This document shows, piece by piece, positions 23,550 through 33,812 of a DNA stretch of 45,016 nt. The stretch comes from an uncultured Acidobacteriota bacterium (lineage in GTDB: Bacteria > Acidobacteriota > UBA6911 > CAINFC01). Each line of letters begins with the position of its first letter. The first letter of the stretch is position 1. The notes under the pieces are model-generated. The model was not told the DNA's origin, made no database searches, and saw only the letters and a program-made list of their open reading frames with translations. The DNA lies in assembly GCA_903847975.1 (NCBI GenBank), contig CAINFC010000205.1:1-45016 (forward strand), given 5' to 3'. The translations under genes and the position numbers were made by a program.

Positions 23550-24350
23550 ATGTCTTTCCCTCTTATTGCTTTCCTGACCGACTTCGGGTACCAGGATTTT
23601 TATGCCGGGATCATGAAAGGAGTGATTCACTCCATCACTCCGGAAGTTCAATGCCTCGATCTGACCCACGGAATCCCCCGCGGGGACGTACGTGCGGCCA
23701 GCTTCGCCCTGCGCCACTGCTATAAATATTTTCCTTCGCACACCATTTTTGTCTGCGTGGTCGATCCGGGGGTCGGCGGCAGCCGGCGCCCGCTCATCGT
23801 TTCCACCGAACAGCACCTGTTTGTCGGTCCGGACAACGGCATTTTCTCGGGGGTCTATGAGAGCGAGGAAAGCTTCACCGCCTATGAAGTCACCTCCGAT
23901 CACTACTTTCGAAAACCGGTCAGCCGGACCTTTCATGGCCGGGATATCTTCGCCCCTGTTGCCGGCTGGCTGGCGAAGAATATCGAGCTCTGGAAATTCG
24001 GGGATGTGATCCGCAACCCGGTCCGCCTGGAAAAATTGCAGCTTCGCCGCATCGCCGAAAGAGAATTTCACGGGAGCATCCTGTACACGGATGTCTTCGG
24101 CAACCTGATCAGCAACTTTCCGGCAGCGGACGTCGAACGGGTGGCGAGCCAGGGAACGATCCCGGTCTCCTTTTACTTCAAGGATCAGGTTCGGATTCCC
24201 TTCTGCCACAGCTATGAACAGGGATCGGACAGCTCGGTGTTCGCTGTTTCCGGGAGTTCCGGGCTGATTGAGTTCGCGGTGCGCAACCGCTCTGCGGCGG
24301 CCATGACCGGGGCCCGTCCGGGTGATCCGGTTCGGTTGCTGTTCGGCTAA
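23550..24350 (+). CDS. SAM hydroxide adenosyltransferase (DUF62 family)
   Basis: The 266-residue protein matches the DUF62 family, which splits S-adenosylmethionine with hydroxide to adenosine and methionine and is related to fluorinases and chlorinases. Visible segments are LIAFLTDFGYQDFYAGIMKG, the DLTHGIPRGDV loop, VVDPGVGGSRRPLIV, FVGPDNGIFS, FHGRDIFAPVAGWLA and TDVFGNLISNF. The residues D, R and H expected for the hydroxide-activating site fall in VDPGVGGSRR and FHGRD. GGAGG lies 9 nt before ATG 23550. It is a soluble enzyme. The neighbours are an acyl hydratase and an exported protein, with no obvious pathway link. Confidence 0.92.
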   Translation: MSFPLIAFLTDFGYQDFYAGIMKGVIHSITPEVQCLDLTHGIPRGDVRAASFALRHCYKYFPSHTIFVCVVDPGVGGSRRPLIVSTEQHLFVGPDNGIFSGVYESEESFTAYEVTSDHYFRKPVSRTFHGRDIFAPVAGWLAKNIELWKFGDVIRNPVRLEKLQLRRIAEREFHGSILYTDVFGNLISNFPAADVERVASQGTIPVSFYFKDQVRIPFCHSYEQGSDSSVFAVSGSSGLIEFAVRNRSAAAMTGARPGDPVRLLFG

Positions 24351-24403
24351 ATCGAGTTTATTGAATCCAGGAAAGCAACCTGGGCGTTCAAAAGGAAAAG
24401 CAA

Positions 24404-25225
24404 ATGCGCCTGAGATATTTATTGCTGCTGTCGCTCCTGGGCTTACTTCCAGCGAAGGCCCTGGGGGCCGAAAACGTCAATGACCTGATCGCCCGGCACC
24501 TGAAGGCCCGGGGGGGCGAGGAAAAACTGCGCGCCATGCAGAGCCTCCGGATGTCGGGAACTCTCAAGAGCCTGGCCGGGGGGGAGGGCAGCTTCGAGAT
24601 GCTTCAGAAGCGGCCCAACAGCATACGGCAGCAGCATCTGCAGCCGGGCAAGAAAATGATCATCGGATTCGATGGGAAACAGGCATGGGCCATTGACAAC
24701 AGCAGCGGCTCGGACGCTCCCTTCGTTCTCAGCGGGATCCAGGCGGACCTCATCCGGCTGCAGGCCGATTTCGACGGCGTGTTCCTGGACTGGGCCAGGA
24801 AAGGACACAAGGTTAGCTATGTCGGGCCGGAAGCCCTGAATAATCGTAAAGTGCACCATATCAAGGTTCTTCGGCAGGACGGCAAAGTGCAGCACTTTTT
24901 CCTGGATGCCGAGACGTTCCTGGATCAGAAAATATCTCTGGAGGTGGTGCAGGGGGGAACCCCGCTGGTCCTGGAAAGCCTGCTGTCGGACCATAAGCCG
25001 GCCGGGGGAATCGTTCTTCCGCATGTCATCGAGTCAGTGGTCAACGGCCGCCCGCAGTCGAAGCTGATTCTCGGTAAAATCGAGGCGGACCCGGTGCTGG
25101 ACGACAGCCTGTTCCGGATGCCTCCGCCTCCCGCGGATCCGGGTAAAGACAAAAAACCGCCGGCGCCCAAAAGCACCGTGCCGGCCAAGCCGGCCAAGGC
25201 CGCTCCGCCGGCCCCTAAAAGCTGA
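24404..25225 (+). CDS. Exported LolA-like / outer-membrane lipoprotein-sorting-type protein
   Basis: The 273-residue product has a signal peptide (MRLRYLLLLSLLGLLPAKALGAEN) with AAAGGA 7 nt upstream. The mature part starts NDLIARHLKARGGEEKLRAMQSLRMSGTL, a pattern common to LolA/DUF4292-like single-domain beta proteins, and continues with IGFDGKQAWAID, a beta-rich body and PVLDDSLFRMP. The last 40 residues are a Pro/Lys/Ala-rich linker tail. It is probably periplasmic and may bind a lipid or lipoprotein. This is a fold-level suggestion only. Confidence 0.65.
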   Translation: MRLRYLLLLSLLGLLPAKALGAENVNDLIARHLKARGGEEKLRAMQSLRMSGTLKSLAGGEGSFEMLQKRPNSIRQQHLQPGKKMIIGFDGKQAWAIDNSSGSDAPFVLSGIQADLIRLQADFDGVFLDWARKGHKVSYVGPEALNNRKVHHIKVLRQDGKVQHFFLDAETFLDQKISLEVVQGGTPLVLESLLSDHKPAGGIVLPHVIESVVNGRPQSKLILGKIEADPVLDDSLFRMPPPPADPGKDKKPPAPKSTVPAKPAKAAPPAPKS

Positions 25226-25284
25226 AGGCCGGTGCTGAACCATCCTGCCTTAGGCTAAGTCTAATATAATCCGGGGATGTAAAA

Positions 25285-25944
25285 ATGTGGCGTTTCACGG
25301 AAAGATCGATTCGATGGCTTCTGCTTTCGGGCATCGCGGGTCTGATTTTCCTCTCGGCCGGCCAGATCCCCTTCGCTGCGGAGAAAAAGGAGACGGCCCG
25401 GTTTTCGGTGCGCAAAGCGGAGGAATACACCGCACGGCAGAAAAGCGATGAGGTGACCATCGCCGCGGAACTCTTCCGCTCCGACTCCCAGTGCCAACAG
25501 GTTTTCGGGATCAAGAACATGGTCAGCCGCGGGGTTTTACCCGTTCTGGTGGTGGTCGAAAACGGTGGAAAAACAGCCATCGAAATGGACAGCCGGTTCA
25601 TCTATCTGACGCTGCCGGAATCCAGGCAGCAGCCGCTCGAAATGCCTCAGCTCCTCGGACTTCTCAAGCAGAAATCGTCGAGCATCCCTATCCCGCTGCC
25701 CATCCCGCAGATTTCCCTCTCGGGAGCGAATCCTTACCCCCTGCTGGAAAGCAAATTATTTGATGTCAAGCAGATCCCGCCGGGGCAGTCCGACTATGGA
25801 TTCGTTTTTTATCACATGCCGCGCCGTGATATGTGGAAGCAGGTCCGGAATCTCTACCTTCCCCGGGTGATCAATATGGTGACGCATGAAAGCCTTCTGT
25901 ATTTTGAAATTCCCTTTTTACCGCTCTCGGAATCTACGTCATGA
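25285..25944 (+). CDS. Exported protein of unknown function
   Basis: The 219-residue protein has a signal peptide (MWRFTERSIRWLLLSGIAGLIFL, cleavage near PFAAEK). The mature part includes DEVTIAAELFRSDSQCQQVFG, LVVVENGGKTAIEMDSRFIYLTLP, a Pro-rich hydrophobic stretch near residues 130-145 and a C-terminal PRVINMVTHESLLYFEIPF strand. I do not recognise the family. TATAAT at 25265-25270 lies just upstream with no good -35 box. It overlaps the next gene by ATGA (25941-25944), so the two exported proteins probably work together. Confidence 0.7.
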   Translation: MWRFTERSIRWLLLSGIAGLIFLSAGQIPFAAEKKETARFSVRKAEEYTARQKSDEVTIAAELFRSDSQCQQVFGIKNMVSRGVLPVLVVVENGGKTAIEMDSRFIYLTLPESRQQPLEMPQLLGLLKQKSSSIPIPLPIPQISLSGANPYPLLESKLFDVKQIPPGQSDYGFVFYHMPRRDMWKQVRNLYLPRVINMVTHESLLYFEIPFLPLSESTS

Positions 25945-26654
25945 GGTTCGGGATGTCTGATATGAACGGCATGAAATGCAGGCGGCCGCTTCTCCTCCTC
26001 CTGTTTGTTTTCCTGGGAGTACGTTTGATGGCCCAGCAGGTGAACGAAACCTTTCCCCTCCAGGAGCCGGAAGCTCCGGCCGGAAAACCTGCCGCCATCC
26101 TTCCGAAGCGGACCGAGATTGTCCTGGATCTGAAGAGCACCGTCAGCACGCGCACAGCCATGGTCGGCGACAAGTTTTACGGCCAGGTGGCCGTACCGGT
26201 AGTCCATGAGGACCGCATTGTCGTGCCGGTGGGCTCCTGGGTGGTCGGCGAGGTCCGCTCCTCGCAGCGTGCCGGGCGGATTCGGGGCCGGGCGGAGCTG
26301 CAGCTGGGTTTCAACAGCATCATTTTGCCCAGCGGCGAGACCCGGCAGATTGTCGGCCGCATGCGCCAGGTGGATGGCTACAAGAGCGCGGAAATCGACC
26401 GGTCCGAAGGGCAAATCCGCCAGGAAAGCCAGAAGGGCGAGGATGCCGCAACCGTAGCCAAGGGTGCGGCGCTGGGCTCGATCGTGGTGGGCTCGGCTTC
26501 GCAGAGCATTCGAGGCGCGGCCATCGGCGGCGCCGGCGGAGCCCTGGCCGGCCTGGGCCTGACCATGCTCGGAAGGGGAGACGAGGTGGAGCTCCACAAG
26601 GGAACCCAGATCACCCTGATCCTGGATCAGGACGTTGTCCTGGTAAAAAAATAG
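25941..26654 (+). CDS. Exported protein with glycine-zipper segment
   Basis: The 237-residue reading begins at ATG 25941, coupled as ATGA to the previous gene. ATG 25962 or 25971 (MKCRRPLLLLLFVFLGVRLMAQQ) would give a cleaner signal peptide and may be the true start. The mature part has a beta-rich region (PKRTEIVLDLKSTVSTRTAMVGDKFYGQV, GSWVVGEVRSSQRAGRIRGRAEL) resembling conjugation/secretion-associated TrbI-like beta domains. It then has a glycine-zipper-like helix pair (AALGSIVVGSASQS, AAIGGAGGALAGLGLTML) and ends in ITLILDQDVVLVKK. Membrane association is likely. The function is unknown. Confidence 0.65.
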   Translation: MRFGMSDMNGMKCRRPLLLLLFVFLGVRLMAQQVNETFPLQEPEAPAGKPAAILPKRTEIVLDLKSTVSTRTAMVGDKFYGQVAVPVVHEDRIVVPVGSWVVGEVRSSQRAGRIRGRAELQLGFNSIILPSGETRQIVGRMRQVDGYKSAEIDRSEGQIRQESQKGEDAATVAKGAALGSIVVGSASQSIRGAAIGGAGGALAGLGLTMLGRGDEVELHKGTQITLILDQDVVLVKK

Positions 26655-26664
26655 AACCGCGTTT

Positions 26665-28152
26665 TCAGGCCGGGGCGCCCGCCGTCCAGGGCCGGGCGGC
26701 CAGGAAGGCCCTTAGCCTCCGCAGGCACGCCTCTTTTCCAAGGATTTTCATCAATTCGAAGAGTCCGGGTCCGTCCGTCCGCCCGCTGACTCCCAGGCGG
26801 GTGGGGTGAATGATTTTTCCGGCCCCCAGCCTCCGATCTTCGGCCATCCGGCGCACAACCGATTCGATTGCCTCATGGGAAAATTCCGGAAGCGCTTCCA
26901 GAGAGGCGATCAGTTCCTGGAGCAGCCCTTCCAGATCCGGCGTTTTCAGGCAGTTTTTCAGCCCTTTTTCATCGTACCCGGCGGGGTCGGCGAAAAAATA
27001 GGGTACCTTCTGGGTGATATCCGAAAGCACTTCCAGCCGCTCGCGGAAAAGTCCGGCCATTTCCGCCAGTTCCTCGGCGGAGTATTCCCCCGGAAAGCCG
27101 GGGACCGGATCCAGGAAAGGCCGGCAGAGGGGAAGCAGCGACTCGCCGGACAGGGCCTTGATGTACTGCTGGTTCATCCACTTCAGCTTGGCCATGTCGA
27201 AAATGGCTCCGTGGGAGGAAACCCGGTCCAGATCGAAGAGGGAAACCAGCTCCTCCCGGGAGAAGAGCTCCCGGTCATCCGGCGAGCTCCATCCCAGCAG
27301 GGCCAGGAAGTTCAGGAAGGCCTCCGGCAGGTATCCCTGGTTCTGGTACTCGATCACGCTGGTGGCCCCATGCCGCTTGCTCATCTTGGACCGGTCCGTT
27401 CCCAGGATCATGGGAATGTGTCCGAAGCGCGGCAGCTCCAGCCCCAAAGCCCGGTATATCAGAATCTGCTTCGGTGTATTGGAGATATGGTCTTCGCCGC
27501 GGATCACATCGGAAATCCGCATGTGGAAGTCGTCGACCACCACCGCGAAATTATAGGTGGGAAAGCCGTCGGACTTGACCAGCACCAGGTCGTCCAGCAG
27601 ATCGCTGTTGATGGAGATTTCCCCCTTGCAGGCATCGGTCCAGGAAATCATCTCGCCCGGCTCTACGGCCAGCCTGAGCCGCACCAGGTAGGGCTCGCCG
27701 GAAGCCATCCGCCGGGCGGCTTCCTCCGGGTCGAGATTCCGGCAGCAGCCGTCGTAGCGGGTCTGCAGTCCGGCCTGGGACTGCTGCTCCCGCATGGCTT
27801 CCAGCCGCTCCGCGGAGCAGAAACAAGGGTAGGCCCGGCCCCGCCGCTGCAGCAGGTCGGCCGCCTCCGCATAGGTGTTCATCCGCTGGCTCTGGAAGTA
27901 AGGCCCCACCGGCCCGCCGGCTTCCGGACCCTCATCCCAATCCATTCCGAGCCAGCGAAGGCCGTCCAGGATGGAGCGCGTGAATTCCGGGCGGTTGCGC
28001 TCCTGGTCGGTGTCCTCGATGCGCAGCAGGAACGTCCCCCGGTGATGGCGGGCATAGAGCCAGTTGAAAATCGCGGTGCGGGCGCTGCCCACGTGCAGAT
28101 TGCCGGTCGGGGAAGGGGCAAAACGAACTCGTACGGGCCGGTCGGAAGTCAT
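26665..28152 (-). CDS. gltX: Glutamate--tRNA ligase
   Basis: GltX charges tRNA-Glu with glutamate, and in many bacteria also tRNA-Gln. The 495-residue product has the class I HIGH-type motif in RFAPSPTGNLHVGSARTA, the LLRIEDTDQERN segment, the zinc-site-like cysteines CFCS and CC, and the KMSKS-type motif SKMSKRHG. ATG 28152 has AAGGA 9 nt upstream, 20 nt after the glnS stop. A TTG start at 28197 inside glnS is rejected. Having both gltX and glnS suggests a discriminating GltX and direct tRNA-Gln charging, unless gatCAB exists elsewhere. Confidence 0.96.
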   Translation of the reverse strand: MTSDRPVRVRFAPSPTGNLHVGSARTAIFNWLYARHHRGTFLLRIEDTDQERNRPEFTRSILDGLRWLGMDWDEGPEAGGPVGPYFQSQRMNTYAEAADLLQRRGRAYPCFCSAERLEAMREQQSQAGLQTRYDGCCRNLDPEEAARRMASGEPYLVRLRLAVEPGEMISWTDACKGEISINSDLLDDLVLVKSDGFPTYNFAVVVDDFHMRISDVIRGEDHISNTPKQILIYRALGLELPRFGHIPMILGTDRSKMSKRHGATSVIEYQNQGYLPEAFLNFLALLGWSSPDDRELFSREELVSLFDLDRVSSHGAIFDMAKLKWMNQQYIKALSGESLLPLCRPFLDPVPGFPGEYSAEELAEMAGLFRERLEVLSDITQKVPYFFADPAGYDEKGLKNCLKTPDLEGLLQELIASLEALPEFSHEAIESVVRRMAEDRRLGAGKIIHPTRLGVSGRTDGPGLFELMKILGKEACLRRLRAFLAARPWTAGAPA

Positions 28153-28171
28153 GCGTGTCAATCCTTTTGGC

Positions 28172-29881
<1,710 letters not shown>

Positions 29882-29927
29882 GTTCCGATAACTCCCTGTT
29901 GAAAAAGAATCGCTGCGGCTGCCTTGA

Positions 29928-30893
29928 TCAGGCGGGCACGAACTGCCGCAGGTAGCGCAGCCCCATGCGAAAGCCGGTTTTAAAGTCCTCGCTGAAATTG
30001 CCGTCGGGAAGGGTTCGCCCGTAGGTCTCGTCCTCGTGCTCGATATTCATCGACCCTTCGTACCCGGCATCCATCAGCACGGTGAACACCTCGGCCCATT
30101 TGATCTGGCCGTAGCCCGGTATGCGGTAGCGCCACCAGCGGGTGCGGTTGGGGGGGGTGATCCCGCAGCGCTTCAGCGTATCCCAGAAGATCTCGGTATC
30201 CTTCAGGTGCATGTTGTATATTTTGTCCATGTAGTCGCGCATGCAGGCAATGGGATCCATGAACTGGCGCACCAGGTGGGAGGCATCAAACTGAATGCCG
30301 ACATAGGGGGAATTCCCGAACCCCTTGAAAAGAGCATCGTAGCCGATGGGTCCGGTGGCCAGGTTGGGCCCGTCGGGCCAGGGTTCCCACAGCAGCCGCA
30401 CTTTGTGCTTTTCGCAGAGCGGAAAATATTTTTCGTTGTACACCCGGATGATTTCGTCGATCTGCTCCTGGAACGGGCGGCCCGGCATGTGGCCGCTCAT
30501 GGTGGAGATGTAGGGCACGCCCATTCTGCCGGCCAGCTCGATGACCTTGCCGAAATAGGTGTGGACCCGGGTCCGCTCGGCCGGGTCGGCGGGGGTGTGG
30601 TTGGCGGTGTAGCCCAGCACCGAGGCTTCCAGGCCGACGCGGTTGATATGCGCCTTGATTTTTTCCAATTCCTCATCGGTGACCGTGGAGGCATCCAGGC
30701 GGCTTCGGGGGGAGGCGGAAAGCTCCAGGCTCTGGAAGCCTTCGGCGGCGGCGAAATCGATATTGGCTTCCGTGTAGCGGCACAGAACTCCGATCTTGGG
30801 CTTCCAGCTTTTCGCCGGAGCGGCCATAGCCCGCGGCGCCACGGTGGCGGCCAGGGGCAGGGCGGCAAGCAACTCTCTTCGGGTAGGGTTCAT
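29928..30893 (-). CDS. Tat-exported sugar isomerase/epimerase-like TIM-barrel protein
   Basis: The 321-residue protein starts at ATG 30893 with AAAGGA 7 nt upstream and a twin-arginine leader ([24 protein letters not shown]). The mature part is an AP-endonuclease-family-2/xylose-isomerase-like barrel: [80 protein letters not shown] and [10 protein letters not shown]. The Glu, Asp and His residues in the last four segments are those expected to hold the metal. It probably interconverts a sugar or cyclic polyol in the periplasm. The LacI regulator upstream and the rhamnose mutarotase beyond support sugar metabolism; the substrate is not shown. Confidence 0.85.
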   Translation of the reverse strand: MNPTRRELLAALPLAATVAPRAMAAPAKSWKPKIGVLCRYTEANIDFAAAEGFQSLELSASPRSRLDASTVTDEELEKIKAHINRVGLEASVLGYTANHTPADPAERTRVHTYFGKVIELAGRMGVPYISTMSGHMPGRPFQEQIDEIIRVYNEKYFPLCEKHKVRLLWEPWPDGPNLATGPIGYDALFKGFGNSPYVGIQFDASHLVRQFMDPIACMRDYMDKIYNMHLKDTEIFWDTLKRCGITPPNRTRWWRYRIPGYGQIKWAEVFTVLMDAGYEGSMNIEHEDETYGRTLPDGNFSEDFKTGFRMGLRYLRQFVPA

Positions 30894-31062
30894 AGGATAA
30901 TCCTTTGTAGCTAAATAGTATTTCCGAAAAAACAATGCGGTTCTTTCGCCGGGCCAAGGCTGGCCTGGCGCGATGAAGGTGGTCTTTCGCAGCGCCGCCC
31001 GCGGCGGAGCGCTTCCGTGTGGGATTCCGTTGGCCTCCTGCGGTTTGCCCACCTCGCCGTGG

Positions 31063-32091
31063 CTATCCCTTCTTCCCTTTGGGGCGCAGTGTGGACGCCC
31101 GGACGATCAGGCTTGGGGGCACCAGGATGGTCCGTGGGTGGGCGGGCGTTTTGGAGGCCACCATCTGCAGGGCCAGCCGGCCGGTGCGCTCCCCGATGAA
31201 CTCGCTGTTCTGATCTACGGTGGACAGGGGAATGCGCAGGAAGTCGGAATACAGGAAGTTCCCGCAACCGATCACCGCGATATCGGCGGGAACCCGAATC
31301 CCTTCCGCGGACAGGGCCCGCATGGCGCCCAGGGCGGTAGGATCATTAAAGCAGAAAAGCCCATCCGGCCGCGGCTTTCGGCCCAGCAGCTGCTGCATCA
31401 TCCGGAAGCCGCCCTCGATGGCGTCCGTATCGCCGAAGGATCCGCCGACGATATGGTCCTCGCAGGGCTTCTGCTTCCATTCCGCCAGGGCCTTCCGGTA
31501 TCCCTCCCGCCGGAGAAGGGAAGTGCTGACCGGCGGGCCGCAGATGTGCGCAATCCGGGTGCATCCCAGTTCCAGGAGGTGCCGGGTGGCCATCCTTCCG
31601 ATGGCGGCATCGTCCACGCCGACAAAGTTGGCATGCAGGCCGGGGAAGTTGCGGTCTACCAAAATGAAGGGGATTTTCTGTTCCTCCAGGGAGTGAAAGC
31701 TTTCCGCGCTCTGCTGCGAGGAGGCGACAATCAGCACATCCACCCGCCGGGAAATCAGGTTGTTGATCTCCTGCTTTTCGATGTCCGGGTCGTCCATGGA
31801 AGTGGTGATCAGCAGGCCGTACCCCTTGCGGCGCAGCGTGAAATGAATCCCCTTGGCAACCTGGGCGAAAAAAGGATGGGTCAGATCGGGAACCACCAGC
31901 CCGACGGTCAGGGTGCGGCCGGTCACCAGCGCCCGCGCAGCCAGATTGGGCTGGTAGTTCATCTCCTTCATCCGCTTGAGGACGCGCTGCCTGGTTTCCT
32001 CGCTGATGTCGCTGTGTCCTCGGAGAACTTTGGAGACGGTGATGATCGAGACTCCCAGGTCCCCCGCTATGTCTTTCAAACGTACCGGCAT
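31063..32091 (-). CDS. LacI-family transcriptional regulator
   Basis: The 342-residue protein has the LacI helix-turn-helix at its N-terminus (VRLKDIAGDLGVSIITVSKVLRGH, then ISEETRQRVLKRMKEMNYQPNLAARAL hinge) and a periplasmic-binding-protein-like effector domain (TVGLVVPDLTHPFFAQVAKGI, VDVLIVASS, IPFILVDR, GCTRIAHICGP, DGLFCFNDPTALGAMRAL). ATG 32091 begins the helix-turn-helix correctly; a start 16 codons upstream adds unrelated residues. It lies between the TIM-barrel gene and the divergent rhaM. An effector sugar such as L-rhamnose is plausible but unproven. An AT-rich segment just before the ATG may be a -10 region that leaves almost no leader. Confidence 0.95.
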   Translation of the reverse strand: MPVRLKDIAGDLGVSIITVSKVLRGHSDISEETRQRVLKRMKEMNYQPNLAARALVTGRTLTVGLVVPDLTHPFFAQVAKGIHFTLRRKGYGLLITTSMDDPDIEKQEINNLISRRVDVLIVASSQQSAESFHSLEEQKIPFILVDRNFPGLHANFVGVDDAAIGRMATRHLLELGCTRIAHICGPPVSTSLLRREGYRKALAEWKQKPCEDHIVGGSFGDTDAIEGGFRMMQQLLGRKPRPDGLFCFNDPTALGAMRALSAEGIRVPADIAVIGCGNFLYSDFLRIPLSTVDQNSEFIGERTGRLALQMVASKTPAHPRTILVPPSLIVRASTLRPKGKKG

Positions 32092-32183
32092 GGCCCTATA
32101 TTTTATCTTACTTTTTTTCGGAAAAGAACCGCAGGCCAAAATCGTCGGGTTCTCCCTTGATTCCGCGGGCCGCAGAAGATACC

Positions 32184-32208
32184 CTCTTGTTCATACCATG
32201 AATACAAA
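32184..32208. promoter_or_regulatory. Imperfect palindrome, possible LacI-type operator
   Basis: In the divergent region between the LacI gene and rhaM, TTCAT-ACC-ATGAA (32190-32202) is a perfect inverted repeat. The flanks CTTGT and ACAAAG extend it imperfectly. Its position about 40 nt before rhaM fits an operator, but the centre differs from the usual CG-centred LacI site. This is a weak call. Confidence 0.25.
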
Positions 32209-32245
32209 GTCGGAAAATCCGCTTGAGGAAAAGGAGAAACAGCTC

Positions 32246-32569
32246 ATGAAACGCTATGGAATGATGATCGGCCTCCGGCCGGAAGCCGTCGAAAAATACA
32301 AGGAGTATCATGCCGAAGTGTGGCCGGGGGTGCTGAAGACGATCCGGGAGTGCAACATCCGGAATTACACCATTTTCCTGAAGGACAACCTGCTTTTCGG
32401 ATACTACGAATACCACGGGTCGGACCACCAGGCGGATATGGCCAGGATGGCCGCCTGCCCCAAAACCCGGGAGTGGTGGGCGATCATGGAGCCGATGCAG
32501 CAGCCGCTGGATAATCGCGATCCCGGCGACTGGTGGACGCAGATGGAAGAGGTGTTTCACACGGAGTGA
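32246..32569 (+). CDS. rhaM: L-rhamnose mutarotase
   Basis: RhaM interconverts the alpha and beta anomers of L-rhamnose. The 107-residue protein has the family length (about 104) and pattern: MKRYGMMIGLRPEAVEKYKEYHAEVWPGVLKTI, then IRNYTIFLKDNLLFGYYEYHG and KTREWWAIMEPMQQPL with WWTQMEEVFH at the end. The Y and H of YKEYHA and the WW pair lie in the active-site region. AAGGAG lies 9 nt before ATG 32246; ATG 32198 upstream would add 16 unrelated charged residues. The selenoprotein candidate starts 28 nt after its stop, so the two may be co-transcribed. Confidence 0.92.
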   Translation: MKRYGMMIGLRPEAVEKYKEYHAEVWPGVLKTIRECNIRNYTIFLKDNLLFGYYEYHGSDHQADMARMAACPKTREWWAIMEPMQQPLDNRDPGDWWTQMEEVFHTE

Positions 32570-32597
32570 TTCCGTGAATTTGCAGCGAGGATTTTGC

Positions 32598-33692
32598 ATG
32601 ACCGTGAAAAGCCGATGGCTTCCTCTCCTTGTCTGGTCGGGAATCGGCCTGCTGGCCGCGGGCCCGCTGCGGGCTGCCCCGGGCGGCTCCGCAGCGCGAG
32701 CGTCCGAGCGCCTGGTGGTGCTGGAAGGGTTTTATAATCCGCTTTGAGGCTACTGCCAGGCTGCCGGTCCGGTAGTCGATCAGCTGGCCGCAGACATGGC
32801 GTCGCAGCCCGTAGTTTTCCTGGAGCAGGACGTCCGCTCCCCGCTCGGCAACCGCCTGGGGCGCTTCTGGGCGGCATTCGGGTTGGCGACGGCGTATTAT
32901 CCGCTCCTTATTGTCGACAGTGGACACCAGGTCACCAGCGGCTACTCCTACGACCTGTACAGCCGTTACCAGAACATGGTCCTTGCGGAACTGCCCCGGC
33001 CCCCCCAGGCGGAGCTGCAGCTCTTCACCTGGCAGACCGGGAACCGCATTCATTTTTTTGCCAAGGCGACCAACCTGACCGGGACGGCGCTCAGCGCGAC
33101 GCGCAACGGCGCCTCCTTCAGCGCCCTGGTTTATGAGGATATCCATTATGGCGTCACCTCACGTTTTGTGCGTGCCGTGGTGGATAGGCCCGTTTCCTCG
33201 GAGATGGCTCCCGGCGGAACTGCCGCTTTCAGCGGTCAGACCCCGGAGCTCACTTCCGTGGATTGGGCCCGAACGCACACCGTCGGGCTGATCGATTATC
33301 GGCCGGCGGGGAACACCGGTCCCTATGACATGCTCCAGGCGGTGCGGGGGCTGGCGCCCACCTTGACCCTCCATCCCCGGGAGCTGGTCTTTCTCGTTTC
33401 GCCGGATTCCGCCCAGGTGCCACCTCAGGCCGTCGCTCTGGAAGGTCCGGCTGTCTTTTCCTGGACCGCATCCTGGACGGCCCCGTGGATTGCGGTGAGC
33501 CCGGCGAGCGGCCCGATGTCGGCCGCGCCTTCGGTGACGGTCCTTTCCGCCGCCTTGTCGCCCGGGTGGCAGGCAGCCCAGGTAACCATGACCGCCTCGG
33601 ACGGCGACGGTTTTTCCCTGACGCAGGTTCTGGAAGTGCGGGCTCTGCTGACCGGGCTGAGCCGGGTCTATCTGCCCCTGCTGGCCAGGTGA
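32598..33692 (+). CDS. Probable exported thioredoxin-like selenoprotein (UGA at codon 50)
   Basis: ATG 32598 has GAGG 7 nt upstream and opens a signal peptide (MTVKSRWLPLLVWSGIGLLAA, cleavage near LRAAP). The frame meets one TGA at 32745-32747 and then runs on to a stop at 33690-33692, for 364 residues if UGA is read as Sec. The UGA is the first position of a redox motif, U50-G-Y-C53, placed as in thioredoxins: after strand ERLVVLEGFYN and before helix QAAGPVVDQLAADM. A later YYPLLIVDSG resembles the cis-Pro strand. A beta region with FVRAVVDRPV recalls Omp28-related proteins. The end (about 250-355) is BACON-like (SWTAPWIAVSPASGPM), closing with VYLPLLAR. A SECIS-like hairpin follows the UGA. 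A plain nonsense mutation is the alternative. No selA, selB, selC or selD is in the window. Confidence 0.82.
32759..32777 (+). promoter_or_regulatory. Bacterial SECIS-like hairpin
   Basis: Eleven bases separate the UGA from the stem GGCUGCC (32759-32765), loop GGUCC (32766-32770) and closing arm GGUAGUC (32771-32777). All seven pairs form, two of them G-U. The E. coli fdhF SECIS upper stem-loop likewise begins 11 nt after its UGA and has loop GGUCU. The loop lies 18 nt after the UGA, inside the 16-37 nt range usual for bacterial SECIS elements. Confidence 0.78.
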
Positions 33693-33812
33693 TGGCCCGG
33701 GGGGGGCGGTAGCCCGCCTCCCGGTTGGTTCTTGTCGGTGCCGGAGCAAAATCGGTTTGGAGTTCATGCTTCAGACATCTGCGCGGCGCAAACGGAATCC
33801 CCTCGCAGCACG

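Noticed and set aside
32745-32747. Simple nonsense mutation or pseudogene at the in-frame TGA
   Set aside because: The stop falls precisely on the first Cys position of a CxxC motif, the frame is otherwise intact on both sides, and a SECIS-like hairpin follows at the standard distance. Chance is a poor explanation, though not excluded.
32748-32777. Alternative hairpin GGCUACU (32748-32754) with GGUAGUC (32771-32777) right after the UGA
   Set aside because: It forms a larger loop with only weak inner pairing and puts the apical loop too close to the UGA. It uses the same 3' arm as the better SECIS-like stem at 32759-32777.
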